Source of the DNA: CAJQPP01 sp963793465
GTDB lineage: Bacteria > Planctomycetota > Planctomycetia > Pirellulales > Pirellulaceae
NCBI GenBank assembly: GCA_963793465.1
Contig: CAWCAJ010000001.1
Coordinates: 620,001 to 684,000 of the forward strand
Length of the DNA: 64,000 nucleotides
Reading direction: 5' to 3'
In this document: positions 18,151-26,215 of the stretch, piece after piece
How the letters are laid out: the number at the start of each line of letters is the position of its first letter
Numbering within the stretch: position 1 is the first letter of the stretch
The notes under the pieces: model-generated
Database searches by the model: none
Told to the model about the DNA's origin: nothing
What the model saw: only the letters and a program-made list of their open reading frames with translations
Program-made: the position numbers and the translations under genes

Positions 18151-19296
18151 TTAGAAGTTCAGGGGAACGCCGCCGTCGGCTTTTCCGCCCAACTCGTACA
18201 GGGTCAGCCAGTTAGTGTCGCGAGCGACGTTACGGACCGAACCGTCAGCCAAACCAATGTTCACACCTGCGGGGTGCGTGGCACCAAAACCGCGAGTCGA
18301 AGAAAACTTCGAGCTGCCCAGCATGGTGATGGTGGCTTCGTCAACAGGAGTTGGATCGCCAGGACCAAAGCCGGTGATGGGAACAAACAGCTGAGGCGTG
18401 TTGTAAGGGATGTCTCCACGAACCTGGACGCTACCACCATTCAACCAAGACCAAGCATAGCTGGTTTCGGTACGGGTGGGATCGTCATCGTCCAGACCCA
18501 AACCACGCTGATTGGCAAAGATCGGGCCAATGTTTTCGCCCATCATGATCGTACGGCTGGTGCCGTCCTGGATGGTTTCCAGAGTGATCTTCTGGCGAGG
18601 AGCCATGCAACCACGCCATCGTTCTCTTTCGGGACCAATGGTGTGACCGTGAGCACCGATGCAGGAAACGTAGTTGGTACGCTTCACAAATTCATCGCCA
18701 CCACCGGTGAAGATAACCAACCAACCGGCCCAGTCGAGGTCATTGATGGTATTGCCATCCCACTGAGGCGAGTAAGCGGTCAAAGAACCGTTAGCACCCG
18801 AAGAATGGATGTACTGAACCGAGTTGATGTCGTCCGAAGGACACAGGAAGTCAGGTACGGCTGTGTCGTACAGCAATCCCAGGTTGTCCGGAGTTGCACC
18901 ATTCCAGCTGTAAATCTGGGCGCCAGAGGCGTCGGTGTAATCCAGGAAGTTGTTGTACATATCGTACATGATCGGGGGCATCAAATCATAAAGCTGATTC
19001 AATTCCGTGTAAGGCATGGTCAAGGCCAAAGCCGAGGACCACTGATCTTCCAACAACAGGTTGCTGTTAACCATTACCTGGTTTTGACCCAGGAATGCAG
19101 GAGAAATTCGCTTACGCGAATCATGGAAGTTGTGCTGAGCCAAAGTCAGCTGACGCAGACGGTTTGCACAGTCAGTACGACGTGCGGCTTCACGTACCTG
19201 CTGAACGGCAGGCAGAAGCATTGCCATAAGAATACCGATGATGGCAATCACGACCAAGAGTTCAATAAGTGTGAACCCTTTTCTACGAGTAGACAT
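18151..19296 (-). CDS. DUF1559 protein with prepilin-type N-terminal leader
   Basis: The 381-residue product starts MSTRRKGFTLIELLVVIAI, a class III (type IV pilin-like) signal cut before the Phe, followed by a hydrophobic helix. The body is the DUF1559 domain, with QQVREAARRTDCANRLRQL near the start and the H-x-x-G-x-N...DG tail (THPAGVNIGLADGSV). The family is greatly expanded in planctomycetes and these proteins are thought to be pseudopilin-like surface proteins. The ATG at 19296 has an excellent ribosome site, GGAGG, 7 bases upstream. It has its own terminator, then the small lipoprotein gene. It could depend on a type II secretion system such as the one at the start of the window. Confidence 0.95.
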   Translation of the reverse strand: MSTRRKGFTLIELLVVIAIIGILMAMLLPAVQQVREAARRTDCANRLRQLTLAQHNFHDSRKRISPAFLGQNQVMVNSNLLLEDQWSSALALTMPYTELNQLYDLMPPIMYDMYNNFLDYTDASGAQIYSWNGATPDNLGLLYDTAVPDFLCPSDDINSVQYIHSSGANGSLTAYSPQWDGNTINDLDWAGWLVIFTGGGDEFVKRTNYVSCIGAHGHTIGPERERWRGCMAPRQKITLETIQDGTSRTIMMGENIGPIFANQRGLGLDDDDPTRTETSYAWSWLNGGSVQVRGDIPYNTPQLFVPITGFGPGDPTPVDEATITMLGSSKFSSTRGFGATHPAGVNIGLADGSVRNVARDTNWLTLYELGGKADGGVPLNF

Positions 19297-20099
19297 AGAC
19301 AGTCCTCCGAGAAAATAAATAAAACAAAAACACCAATCGCAGATCGAGGTCAATTATTAATGAAAAATAACCTGATCCCTAATTGTTTCGAAACGTCAAT
19401 AGAAGTGGGTGGAAAAGGAGAGGGTCAGCCCTCTGAGCATCTAGAGCTTATTGTTGATGAGGCAAGGGGATTTTACAAGGACTATAAGAAAAAAAAATCC
19501 CTTGGCCTGCGATGTAGTGGAATAGGATTCCCCTTACTTGGCATTAGGTTACCCAGCGATCTCGAAAAACCCATAAAATCCTCAAATTCCTTAACATTAA
19601 CGGCGGGATCTTTCGCGTCTACCGCACTCGAGAATCGTTCTCGAAACGTCCTCAAAAGCGTTGGACAGCCGTGACGGAGGTTTCCCGAAACACGCACCCC
19701 CCCCGTTAATTGCAGCGGTGCTCCTGATAATCTACCGCCGAGTTGACGCTCAGACCGGGAATTTTGTCGGGACCTGCAACTTTTTCAAGGAAACTGACGG
19801 AACAACCGCCCAGGCCCATTGCAGGGGATGGCAAGCATGTGGCGATCAAGCGGGTTTGCCAAGTGTCTGGGAAAGTAGCAGCCGCCTTTTAATTACGTTT
19901 GCCGCCCCCCGCTTGTTTTCCAAAATCGCGAGCAAAAAGATGAAATTGCTCCGGCGGACCATGCTTTCTACTTCCTTTTCCGGCATCCAGGAAACTGCGT
20001 CCGGCATCCTGGGACCTGCGGGCATCCTGAAAACTGTGCTTTCCCGGGCCAGCCACGCCGCTGATTTCCCATTTCGTCCTTTCCCTGTGCGAGCGACCC
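19297..20099. other. Gene-poor region of about 800 bases with a short tandem repeat
   Basis: The first 70 bases are AT-rich leader and promoter sequence of the DUF1559 gene. The rest has no reading frame with a good start or family likeness. A three-unit tandem repeat lies near the far end. Confidence 0.6.
19980..20038. repeat. Tandem repeat, 21-base unit, about 2.9 copies
   Basis: Units of the form CCGGCATCCWGGAAACTGCGK follow each other directly, with a few substitutions between them. They lie just upstream of the next gene. Confidence 0.7.
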
Positions 20100-20546
20100 T
20101 TGACCAACGAAACCTCCATTCCCATCGAATCCGACCAACGCCTGCCCAGCGGTGAGTGGTCGGGTTTCTATCTTGAGAACCACCAACCCCGCCGCGGCTG
20201 GATGCACCTGTATATCAACTTTTTTGAGGGGAAAGTCGCCGGAGAAGGAACGGACTACGTGGGGCCTTGGGTGATCCAGGGCGATTACGACCTGCAGCAG
20301 GGCGTTTGCCAATGGACCAAGCAATACCTGCACAAACACCGCGTGGAATATCAAGGGAAAATTACCGATCAGGGCATCCAGGGGGTCTGGAAGATTCGTA
20401 ACTGGACGACGGGACCCTTTCACATCTGGCCGCGGTCCCGCAGCGAGTTCATGTCGATGTATATGAAGGATGAGCTGGATTCCCAATACCCTACGCCATC
20501 GATCCTGCTGGATTCCCCACGCCCCTTGCCTCCCGACCTGGCCTGA
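20100..20546 (+). CDS. Conserved hypothetical protein of 148 residues
   Basis: The product has a well-formed beta-rich sequence (SGEWSGFYLENHQPRRGWMH, YVGPWVIQGDYDLQ, KITDQGIQGVWKIRNW) ending in a Pro-rich tail. There is no signal peptide or membrane segment, so it is probably cytoplasmic. The frame opens at a TTG with no clear ribosome site, so the true start is uncertain. I do not recognise a family. Trp/Tyr/Gly-rich turns suggest a small beta-barrel. The last codons run into an 18-base tandem repeat. Confidence 0.6.
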   Translation: MTNETSIPIESDQRLPSGEWSGFYLENHQPRRGWMHLYINFFEGKVAGEGTDYVGPWVIQGDYDLQQGVCQWTKQYLHKHRVEYQGKITDQGIQGVWKIRNWTTGPFHIWPRSRSEFMSMYMKDELDSQYPTPSILLDSPRPLPPDLA

Positions 20547-20579
20547 CCGGCCCGTCTGGCCTGACTGGCCTGTCTGGTC
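20538..20579. repeat. Tandem repeat, 18-base unit, about 2.3 copies
   Basis: Two units, CTGGCCTGACCGGCCCGT and CTGGCCTGACTGGCCTGT, are followed by a partial one. They overlap the last bases of the hypothetical gene. Confidence 0.7.
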
Positions 20580-20914
20580 AAACGGCGGTGCCACCGCATT
20601 TGTCGCTGGCACTTGGCCTTGCGGGTGTGGCTCGTGTCAACGCGGACAGGATTGGGGAGGCTCTGGATTCGGCAAAACTCGGGATCGGATGGCCGTGGGC
20701 GACCGACGTTGCTGCCCGGACTCAGGCCGCGGCGGGACGGACCAACAGGATCATGGGGTTTTGATCATTGGGGTTTTGATCATTGGGGATTTTGATCATT
20801 GGGGTTTTGCAAGGGTTTTGCAAAAATCCCCTTCCATCAACCGAAAGCACTTCATAGAATCTGCGATTCCCATTCACCGACTCCAATGACCCTGTGTCCA
20901 CCGCGGGATCCCCC
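20547..20914. other. Intergenic region before rpmI, 368 bases, with two tandem repeats
   Basis: It contains the end of the 18-base repeat and a 15-base repeat. No gene is seen. infC, the usual first gene of the rpmI-rplT operon, is absent. Confidence 0.6.
20755..20824. repeat. Tandem repeat, 15-16 base unit (GGGGTTTTGATCATT)
   Basis: Two exact units and one with an added A are followed by decayed copies ending in GGGTTTTGCAA. Each unit carries the palindrome TGATCA. It lies about 90 bases before rpmI. Confidence 0.8.
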
Positions 20915-21120
20915 ATGTCTTTCAAGATGAAAACCCACAAGGGTGTCAAGAGCGCTTCCGCACCACTGCCAGTGGCAAGGTCAAACATCGCTGCGCGGGT
21001 ACCAGTCACCGCAACGTTCGGGTCTCGCAAAAACGCAAACGAAATCTGCGTGGAACGACCGTGCTGGACGAATCGATGGAAGACAAAATTCGCCTGGTAC
21101 TGGGAAAATACAGCAACTAG
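20915..21120 (+). CDS. rpmI: 50S ribosomal protein L35 (interrupted by one frameshift)
   Basis: The start MSFKMKTHKGVK is typical of bL35. After the twelfth codon the family sequence continues in another frame: KRFRTTASGKVKHRCAGTSH, then RVSQKRKRNLRG and DESMEDKIRLVLGKYSN to the stop. One missing A near 20950 (AAGAGCG where AAGAAGCG is expected) explains it. Repaired, the protein has 68 residues, the usual size. It precedes rplT as in most bacteria. Loss of bL35 would be a serious defect, so an error in the assembled sequence is the likeliest cause. Confidence 0.85.
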
Positions 21121-21154
21121 CGTTCGCGTTCCGCGACGCCGGAAAGAAGTCAGG

Positions 21155-21176
21155 AACACCGGTCCAACCGGTGTTT
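21155..21176 (+). other. Hairpin and repeat between rpmI and rplT
   Basis: A perfect 8-bp stem, AACACCGG and CCGGTGTT with a 5-base loop, is followed by TTACACC. A second near-copy of CCAACCGGTGTTTACACCA comes directly after it (21183-21200). It could be a processing or regulatory hairpin; there is no run of T. Confidence 0.5.
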
Positions 21177-21280
21177 ACACCACCAACGGTGTTTACACCA
21201 CCAAACAAGCGGGCAATTGAGAAACGCTGCGGCCGAGAAGCCGTGGGGCCTGGCGGGTTTGGGTTCAAGAGGAAACGAAA

Positions 21281-21637
21281 ATGCGTACAACCAAAGGTGC
21301 GGCCAGAACCCGTGCCAAACGACGTCTTTACAAACGAGCCAAAGGATTCCGAGGTGGCCGCGGCCGGTTGCTGCGAACGGTCAAGGAATCGCTGATCCGA
21401 TCGGGCCAGTACGCCTATCGGGATCGCAAGACCAAGAAACGGAATTTTCGCCGATTGTGGATCATCCGCATCAATGCGGCCTGTCGCCAGCGAGGAATTC
21501 GTTACAGCCAGTTTATTGCCGGCTTGAAAGCCGCCAATATCGAGCTCGACCGCAAATCACTTTCGGAAATCGCCATTTGCGATCCTGGTGGGTTTGATCA
21601 AATCGTCGAGGCCGCCAAGCAGGCCCTGCCCTCCTGA
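21281..21637 (+). CDS. rplT: 50S ribosomal protein L20
   Basis: The 118-residue product matches bL20 throughout: a basic N-terminal part (TKGAARTRAKRRLYKRAKGF), SGQYAYRDRKTKKRNFRRLW, and NAACRQRGIRYSQFIAGLK. It binds 23S rRNA early in 50S assembly and in some bacteria represses its own operon. It stands 160 bases after rpmI and has its own terminator before pheS. Confidence 0.97.
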   Translation: MRTTKGAARTRAKRRLYKRAKGFRGGRGRLLRTVKESLIRSGQYAYRDRKTKKRNFRRLWIIRINAACRQRGIRYSQFIAGLKAANIELDRKSLSEIAICDPGGFDQIVEAAKQALPS

Positions 21638-21674
21638 TCCCGCGGTTGCCAAGAGACACGAAAACAACTCGCCA

Positions 21675-21699
21675 CAGCACCGCAGGGTGCTGTTTTTTT
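21675..21699 (+). terminator. Intrinsic terminator of rplT
   Basis: A 7-bp stem, CAGCACC and GGTGCTG, with a 4-base loop is followed by seven T residues. It lies about 38 bases after the rplT stop, so pheS probably has its own promoter. Confidence 0.85.
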
Positions 21700-21700
21700 G

Positions 21701-21737
21701 TCCAGCCTTGTCCGGCCTTATCCAGCCTTAACCAGCC
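21701..21737. repeat. Tandem repeat, 10-base unit (TCCAGCCTTA), 3.5 copies
   Basis: Units TCCAGCCTTG, TCCGGCCTTA, TCCAGCCTTA and a partial copy follow the rplT terminator directly. Confidence 0.6.
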
Positions 21738-22022
21738 CACTGGATGGCTTGCGGCGGTTGCCGGTGAAAGCCTCCGCCACAGGGTGGTTGGATGGTCCAC
21801 GGCAGCATGATCCAACTTGAAACCACGTTGAACGGGTGTGCGGTCCATGAAGATCGAGGCGGTGCGGACCCAACGGGTGCCAGCGCTGACCGGTCCAGCA
21901 GCGTTGCTGGCAGATCCAGCGCTGCTGCACAAACGGCTGTCTGCGACCCATCAACTCACGCTTGACATTCGACCGAGCGGATACTGGACCTGCATCGCTT
22001 TCATCAACCCAGGAATACCAAG

Positions 22023-23066
22023 ATGTCTTCTGAAACCGTCCTGACACTGGATGATTTCGTTCGCGAACTCGATGCCTTGGACGATGCGGCCCAACAGACT
22101 TTTGCGGCCGCGGCAGATGAAGAGCAGCTGGAGAACGCCCGCGTTGAGTTCCTGGGTGCGCGTCAGGGACAATTCAAGTCGGTGCAAAAACTGCTGGGCC
22201 GAATTTCCCGTGAGGACAAACCCGCCGCCGGTAAAAAGCTGAACGAGATCAAGCAACGTTTGCAGGAATGTCTTGAGACGGCCCAAAACCGTCTCACGGC
22301 CGGGCCCCTGGAACGGCGACGGGACCCGCAAGTGGATCCCTCCTTGCCCGGACTGCCGCTACGGATCGGCCGGTTGCATCCGATCACGCAAACCATTGAG
22401 GAACTCAAGGACATCATGGGCCGTTTGGGGTTCACGCCCGCCGAGGGTCCCGAAGTCGAAGACCCGTGGCATAACTTTGAAGCCTTGAATATCCCGCCAG
22501 TGCATCCGGCGCGAGATCCCCTGGACAATTTCTATTTGTCGGTGGCAGGTGCGGCCCACGAGCTGGATTCCAACCTGCTTCTGCGGAGTCAAACCAGCAC
22601 CGTGCAAATCCGGGTGATGGCCAATACGCCTCCTCCCGTACGCATTATCTCCTTGGGGCGGGTCTATCGACCCGACACCGCCGATGCGACTCACTACCCC
22701 ATGTTTCACCAGATGGAAGGTTTGCTGGTCGACCGGGACGTGTCACTGGCGGACCTGAAAACCGTGTTGCACCTGTTCGCCACCAATTACCTCGGTACGG
22801 ACGTGCCCGTTCGCATCCGGCCTTCCTTCTTTCCCTTCACCGAACCCAGTGTGGAAGCGGATTATTTCTGGAACGGGAAATGGGTTGAGTTTGGCGGTGC
22901 CGGGATGGTCGACCCCAACGTCTTGAACTCGGTGGGTTATGACCCGGACGAGGTCTCCGGCTTCGCTTTCGGACTGGGTGTGGAACGGCTGTGCATGGTT
23001 CGTCACGGTATTACGGACATCCGGGACCTGTTCACTAACGATGTGCGTTTCCTGAGGCAATTTTGA
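22023..23066 (+). CDS. pheS: Phenylalanine--tRNA ligase, alpha subunit
   Basis: The 347-residue product has the N-terminal coiled coil, then the class II catalytic core with GRLHPITQTIEELKDIMGRL, the motif 2 region IISLGRVYRPDTADATHYPM and the motif 3 region FAFGLGVERLCMVRHGI. With PheT it forms the heterotetramer that charges tRNA-Phe. Length is normal. pheT follows 174 bases later. Confidence 0.97.
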   Translation: MSSETVLTLDDFVRELDALDDAAQQTFAAAADEEQLENARVEFLGARQGQFKSVQKLLGRISREDKPAAGKKLNEIKQRLQECLETAQNRLTAGPLERRRDPQVDPSLPGLPLRIGRLHPITQTIEELKDIMGRLGFTPAEGPEVEDPWHNFEALNIPPVHPARDPLDNFYLSVAGAAHELDSNLLLRSQTSTVQIRVMANTPPPVRIISLGRVYRPDTADATHYPMFHQMEGLLVDRDVSLADLKTVLHLFATNYLGTDVPVRIRPSFFPFTEPSVEADYFWNGKWVEFGGAGMVDPNVLNSVGYDPDEVSGFAFGLGVERLCMVRHGITDIRDLFTNDVRFLRQF

Positions 23067-23240
23067 TCCGAGATTTTTCCTGTTGGCGTCTGGGGGAATG
23101 GTGGATTCCGAGAGGGTCGACCCAACGTAACCGGGACTGCAAACACAGACCGGGCAAACCGTCCGCCAACAGCTTGCTGCGGTTGTCCCCATGATTTCCG
23201 TCCGCGTACAACCGACCTACTGACCTATTTTGCAAAACCC

Positions 23241-25286
23241 ATGCTTGTATCTTCAAACTGGTTAAAAGAGTACGTTGCCTTGCCCGAGCAGGAGACGATG
23301 GTGGATCGCCTGACCATGAGCGGTTTGAACCATGAGGGCACTCAAACCGTTGGCAGCGACCAACAAATCGATCTGGAAGTCACCAGCAATCGTGCGGACT
23401 GCCTGGGTCACATCGGCGTGGCCCGGGAGATTTCCGTGTTGTTCAACGAGCCGATGACGTTGCCCGATCCTCAACCAGCCCCGCGCGGAGCCGCCTGGGA
23501 GAACGAATTCTCGGTGCAGATCGAATGCCCGGACCTCTGCTACCGGTTTACCGCGCGATTGATTCGCGGCCTGAAAGTTGGCAGCAGCCCCGACTGGCTG
23601 GTGCAACGCCTGGCCACCGTCGGCGTGGCTTCGGTCAACAACGTGGTCGATATCGCGAATTATGTGATGCTGGAGTGCGGTCAACCCTTGCACACGTTTG
23701 ACTACGACAAGTTGCAGGGCGGCCGGATTGTGGTTCGCGAACCACGGTCGCAGGAATCGCTGGAAGCAATTGACCATCATACCTACCCCTTGCAGCCCGG
23801 CATGTGCGTGATCGCCGACGGACAGCGGGCGGTGGGACTCGCTGGTGTGATGGGTGGCGCCGATACCGAGGTGACCCCGCAAACCACGAATGTGCTGGTG
23901 GAAGCAGCCTATTTCAATCCGCTGTGCATTCGGGCGACGGCTCGCAAACTGAAATTGCACAGCGCCGCCTCGTATCGTTTTGAACGCTCCATCGACCCCG
24001 AAAACATCGATTGGGCCAGTCGCCGCTGTTGCGAGCTGTTGTTGAAATACGCCGGCGGTGAATTGGCCGCTGGCCTGATTGACGAAGGGGAATCGCCGCC
24101 CTCCCGCCCGCCGATTCGGTTTCGGTTTTCGCAGTTGCAACGCATCCTGGGGATCGAGATTCCCCGTCAACCTGCCATCTCCATCCTGGAAAACCTGGGA
24201 TTCCAACTGCAGCCCGATGAGACCCAGCCCGATAGCGTGCACGTTACCCCTCCCAGCTGGCGGCGGGACGTGACGCGGGAAGTGGACCTGATTGAGGAAG
24301 TTGGGCGGATTTACGGCTACGATCAGGTTCCCGATGATGTTGATGTTCCCATGGCGGCCTCGTTGCGGAGTCATGCCGATCGGGTGCAGCAGAAAGTGCG
24401 GCAGGCCATGACGGCCGCCGGTTTCGACGAAGCCATGACCGCCAGCCTGGTACCCGAGGCCTGGTCGGCATGTTTTTCCCCCTGGTCTGACGCGGAACCG
24501 CTGCAAAGCCAACAAGCCATGCTGGGAGTGCTGGACACCAGTTGGCAGAACATGCCCGTGAATCTGTTGCGTCGCAGCCTGCTACCCAGCCTGCTGGAAG
24601 CCTTTCGCATCAATGAATACAAGCAAAACGAAAACGTGGATTTGTTTGAAACGGCCCGCGTCTACCTGGCCAACGGCCCGGACTTGCCCCGCGAGCCTGT
24701 CAAGTTGGGGCTGGTATCGCAACGCAGCTACCGGGAAGTCAAAGGGGTCCTCGAAGCGCTGATCGGGCTGTTGAACCCCGGCGCTTTGCTGGAGACCCAG
24801 AATTGCGACCAGGCCTTCCTGGAGATTTCCCATTCCGCGGCATTGCAACTGGATGGTCAACCACTGGGCTGGCTGGGTCGGGTTTCCGAAACCACCATGG
24901 AACGTTTTCGTATCAAGAGACCGGCGATGGTGGCAGAATTGGATCTGGCCGTCTTGACCAAGGCCGCGGCACCGATCGCGATTCACGGCAGTATCAGCCC
25001 GTTTCCAGCCATCACCCGGGATTTCAATTTTGTGGTCGACGAGTCGGTACGGTGGGGAGACCTGGCTGGCACGGTGCGGCAGGCCAGCGGTACCTTGCTG
25101 GAGTCAATCCGCTACAAGGAGACCTTTCGCAACAGCGAAAAGGATGGGCCTCACAAAAAACGGATTTTGTTGTCGGTGGTGCTGCGGAGTCACCAGAATA
25201 CGCTGACCGGTGAACAGGCAGAAGCAACCTGTCGGCAAATCATCGAACAATGCCAGCAGGATCATGGGTCGACTCTGGTTTCCTGA
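23241..25286 (+). CDS. pheT: Phenylalanine--tRNA ligase, beta subunit, lacking the EMAP-like domain
   Basis: The 681-residue product runs from the B1 start (MLVSSNWLKEYVALPEQ) almost directly into ITSNRADCLG-type sequence (LEVTSNRADCLGHIGVAREI). The roughly 110-residue EMAP/Trbp111-like tRNA-binding domain that normally lies between them is absent. The B3/4 domain (PLHTFDYDKLQGG), B5 domain, the core (REVDLIEEVGRIYGYD) and the C-terminal ferredoxin-like anticodon-binding domain (FPAITRDFNFVVDE) are all present. There is no frame break, so the deletion looks natural. Editing of Tyr-tRNA by B3/4 should be kept. Confidence 0.95.
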   Translation: MLVSSNWLKEYVALPEQETMVDRLTMSGLNHEGTQTVGSDQQIDLEVTSNRADCLGHIGVAREISVLFNEPMTLPDPQPAPRGAAWENEFSVQIECPDLCYRFTARLIRGLKVGSSPDWLVQRLATVGVASVNNVVDIANYVMLECGQPLHTFDYDKLQGGRIVVREPRSQESLEAIDHHTYPLQPGMCVIADGQRAVGLAGVMGGADTEVTPQTTNVLVEAAYFNPLCIRATARKLKLHSAASYRFERSIDPENIDWASRRCCELLLKYAGGELAAGLIDEGESPPSRPPIRFRFSQLQRILGIEIPRQPAISILENLGFQLQPDETQPDSVHVTPPSWRRDVTREVDLIEEVGRIYGYDQVPDDVDVPMAASLRSHADRVQQKVRQAMTAAGFDEAMTASLVPEAWSACFSPWSDAEPLQSQQAMLGVLDTSWQNMPVNLLRRSLLPSLLEAFRINEYKQNENVDLFETARVYLANGPDLPREPVKLGLVSQRSYREVKGVLEALIGLLNPGALLETQNCDQAFLEISHSAALQLDGQPLGWLGRVSETTMERFRIKRPAMVAELDLAVLTKAAAPIAIHGSISPFPAITRDFNFVVDESVRWGDLAGTVRQASGTLLESIRYKETFRNSEKDGPHKKRILLSVVLRSHQNTLTGEQAEATCRQIIEQCQQDHGSTLVS

Positions 25287-25376
25287 TCCCACGGCAGCAA
25301 GTCCTGCGCTGGCAACCAGACTTCGGCAACCTCCAACCGGGTCCCCGTACAATCTTTTCCAGGATGAGACGCATTC

Positions 25377-26186
25377 ATGATTGTTGTTAAGGCCGGTGGT
25401 GGCCAAGGCATTCAGTACGGTGACGTGTGCGACGAAATCGCGGCCCTGCACCTGGCCGGCGGACAGCCGATTCTGGTACACGGGGGTTCCCATCTAACCA
25501 ACGAATTGGCCCAAGCCCTGAACCACCCTCCCACCTTTGTGACTTCCCCAAGTGGATTCACGTCCCGCTTCACCGATCGCCGCACCATGGAGATCTTCAT
25601 GATGGCCTACTGTGGTCAGAGCAATAAAGGGATCGTGGAGGCCCTGCAAAAACGGGGCGTGAATGCGATTGGACTGAGCGGCATCGATGGCAGACTGTGG
25701 GTCGGCAAACAGAAACCCGCCATCCGGGTGGTGGAAGATGGCAAGACCCGGATCCTCCGTGGCAATCTGACCGGCACCGTGAATCAGGTCAACGTGAGGC
25801 TGCTGCGGGGCCTGATGGACACCGGACTTTTACCCGTGCTGTGCCCACCGGCGATGACCGAACAGGGTCTGGCGATTAACGTGGATGGAGATCGCGCTGC
25901 GGCGATCACCGCCACGCAATTGCAGGCCCAGCAATTGGTGATTCTTTCCAATGTTCCAGGCGTGATGAAAGACATTCGGGATCCCGAGTCGTTGATACCC
26001 CGCATCACGCGTTCCCAGATCGAAGAGGTTTCGGAAAACCATGCCCAAGGCCGCATGAAAATCAAACTGCTGGCCGCGGCCGCGGCGATTGATGGAGGCG
26101 TGCAAAAGGTCGTGATTGCCCATGCGGGCACGCCCCAGGGGATTCGCCGAGCCCTGGAAGGGCAGGGGACCACGATCACCGCTTGA
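25377..26186 (+). CDS. lysZ: [LysW]-aminoadipate/[LysW]-glutamate kinase, LysZ type (acetylglutamate kinase family)
   Basis: A 269-residue amino-acid kinase. From memory of the Thermus protein, the likeness to LysZ is closer than to ArgB: MIVVKAGGGQGI at the start, LVHGGSHLTNELAQALNHPP, TDRRTMEIFMMAYCG, NAIGLSGIDGRLWVG and ILSNVPGVM are all LysZ-like. LysZ phosphorylates the side-chain carboxylate of aminoadipate (or glutamate) bound to the carrier protein LysW. The next gene is LysK-like, the last enzyme of the same pathway, which strongly supports the call. lysW, lysX, lysY and lysJ are not in this window. Plain ArgB is the alternative. Confidence 0.8.
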   Translation: MIVVKAGGGQGIQYGDVCDEIAALHLAGGQPILVHGGSHLTNELAQALNHPPTFVTSPSGFTSRFTDRRTMEIFMMAYCGQSNKGIVEALQKRGVNAIGLSGIDGRLWVGKQKPAIRVVEDGKTRILRGNLTGTVNQVNVRLLRGLMDTGLLPVLCPPAMTEQGLAINVDGDRAAAITATQLQAQQLVILSNVPGVMKDIRDPESLIPRITRSQIEEVSENHAQGRMKIKLLAAAAAIDGGVQKVVIAHAGTPQGIRRALEGQGTTITA

Positions 26187-26215
26187 GGCCGCCGGCCGTC
26201 GCCAGAAAAGAGATC

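Larger units (their letters stand above)
21638..22022. other. Intergenic region between rplT and pheS, 385 bases
   Basis: It contains the rplT terminator, then a 10-base tandem repeat, then about 280 bases in which I see neither a gene nor a recognisable leader peptide. Confidence 0.6.

Noticed and set aside
18274..19674. 466-codon open frame opposite the DUF1559 gene
   Set aside because: It has no start signal and covers the antisense of a clear gene plus its AT-rich leader.
20547..20914. infC hidden upstream of rpmI
   Set aside because: No IF3 sequence can be read in any frame; the interval is repeats only.
20915..21120. Programmed frameshifting in rpmI
   Set aside because: No slippery heptamer or downstream structure at the site, and the break repeats in unrelated genes with other contexts.
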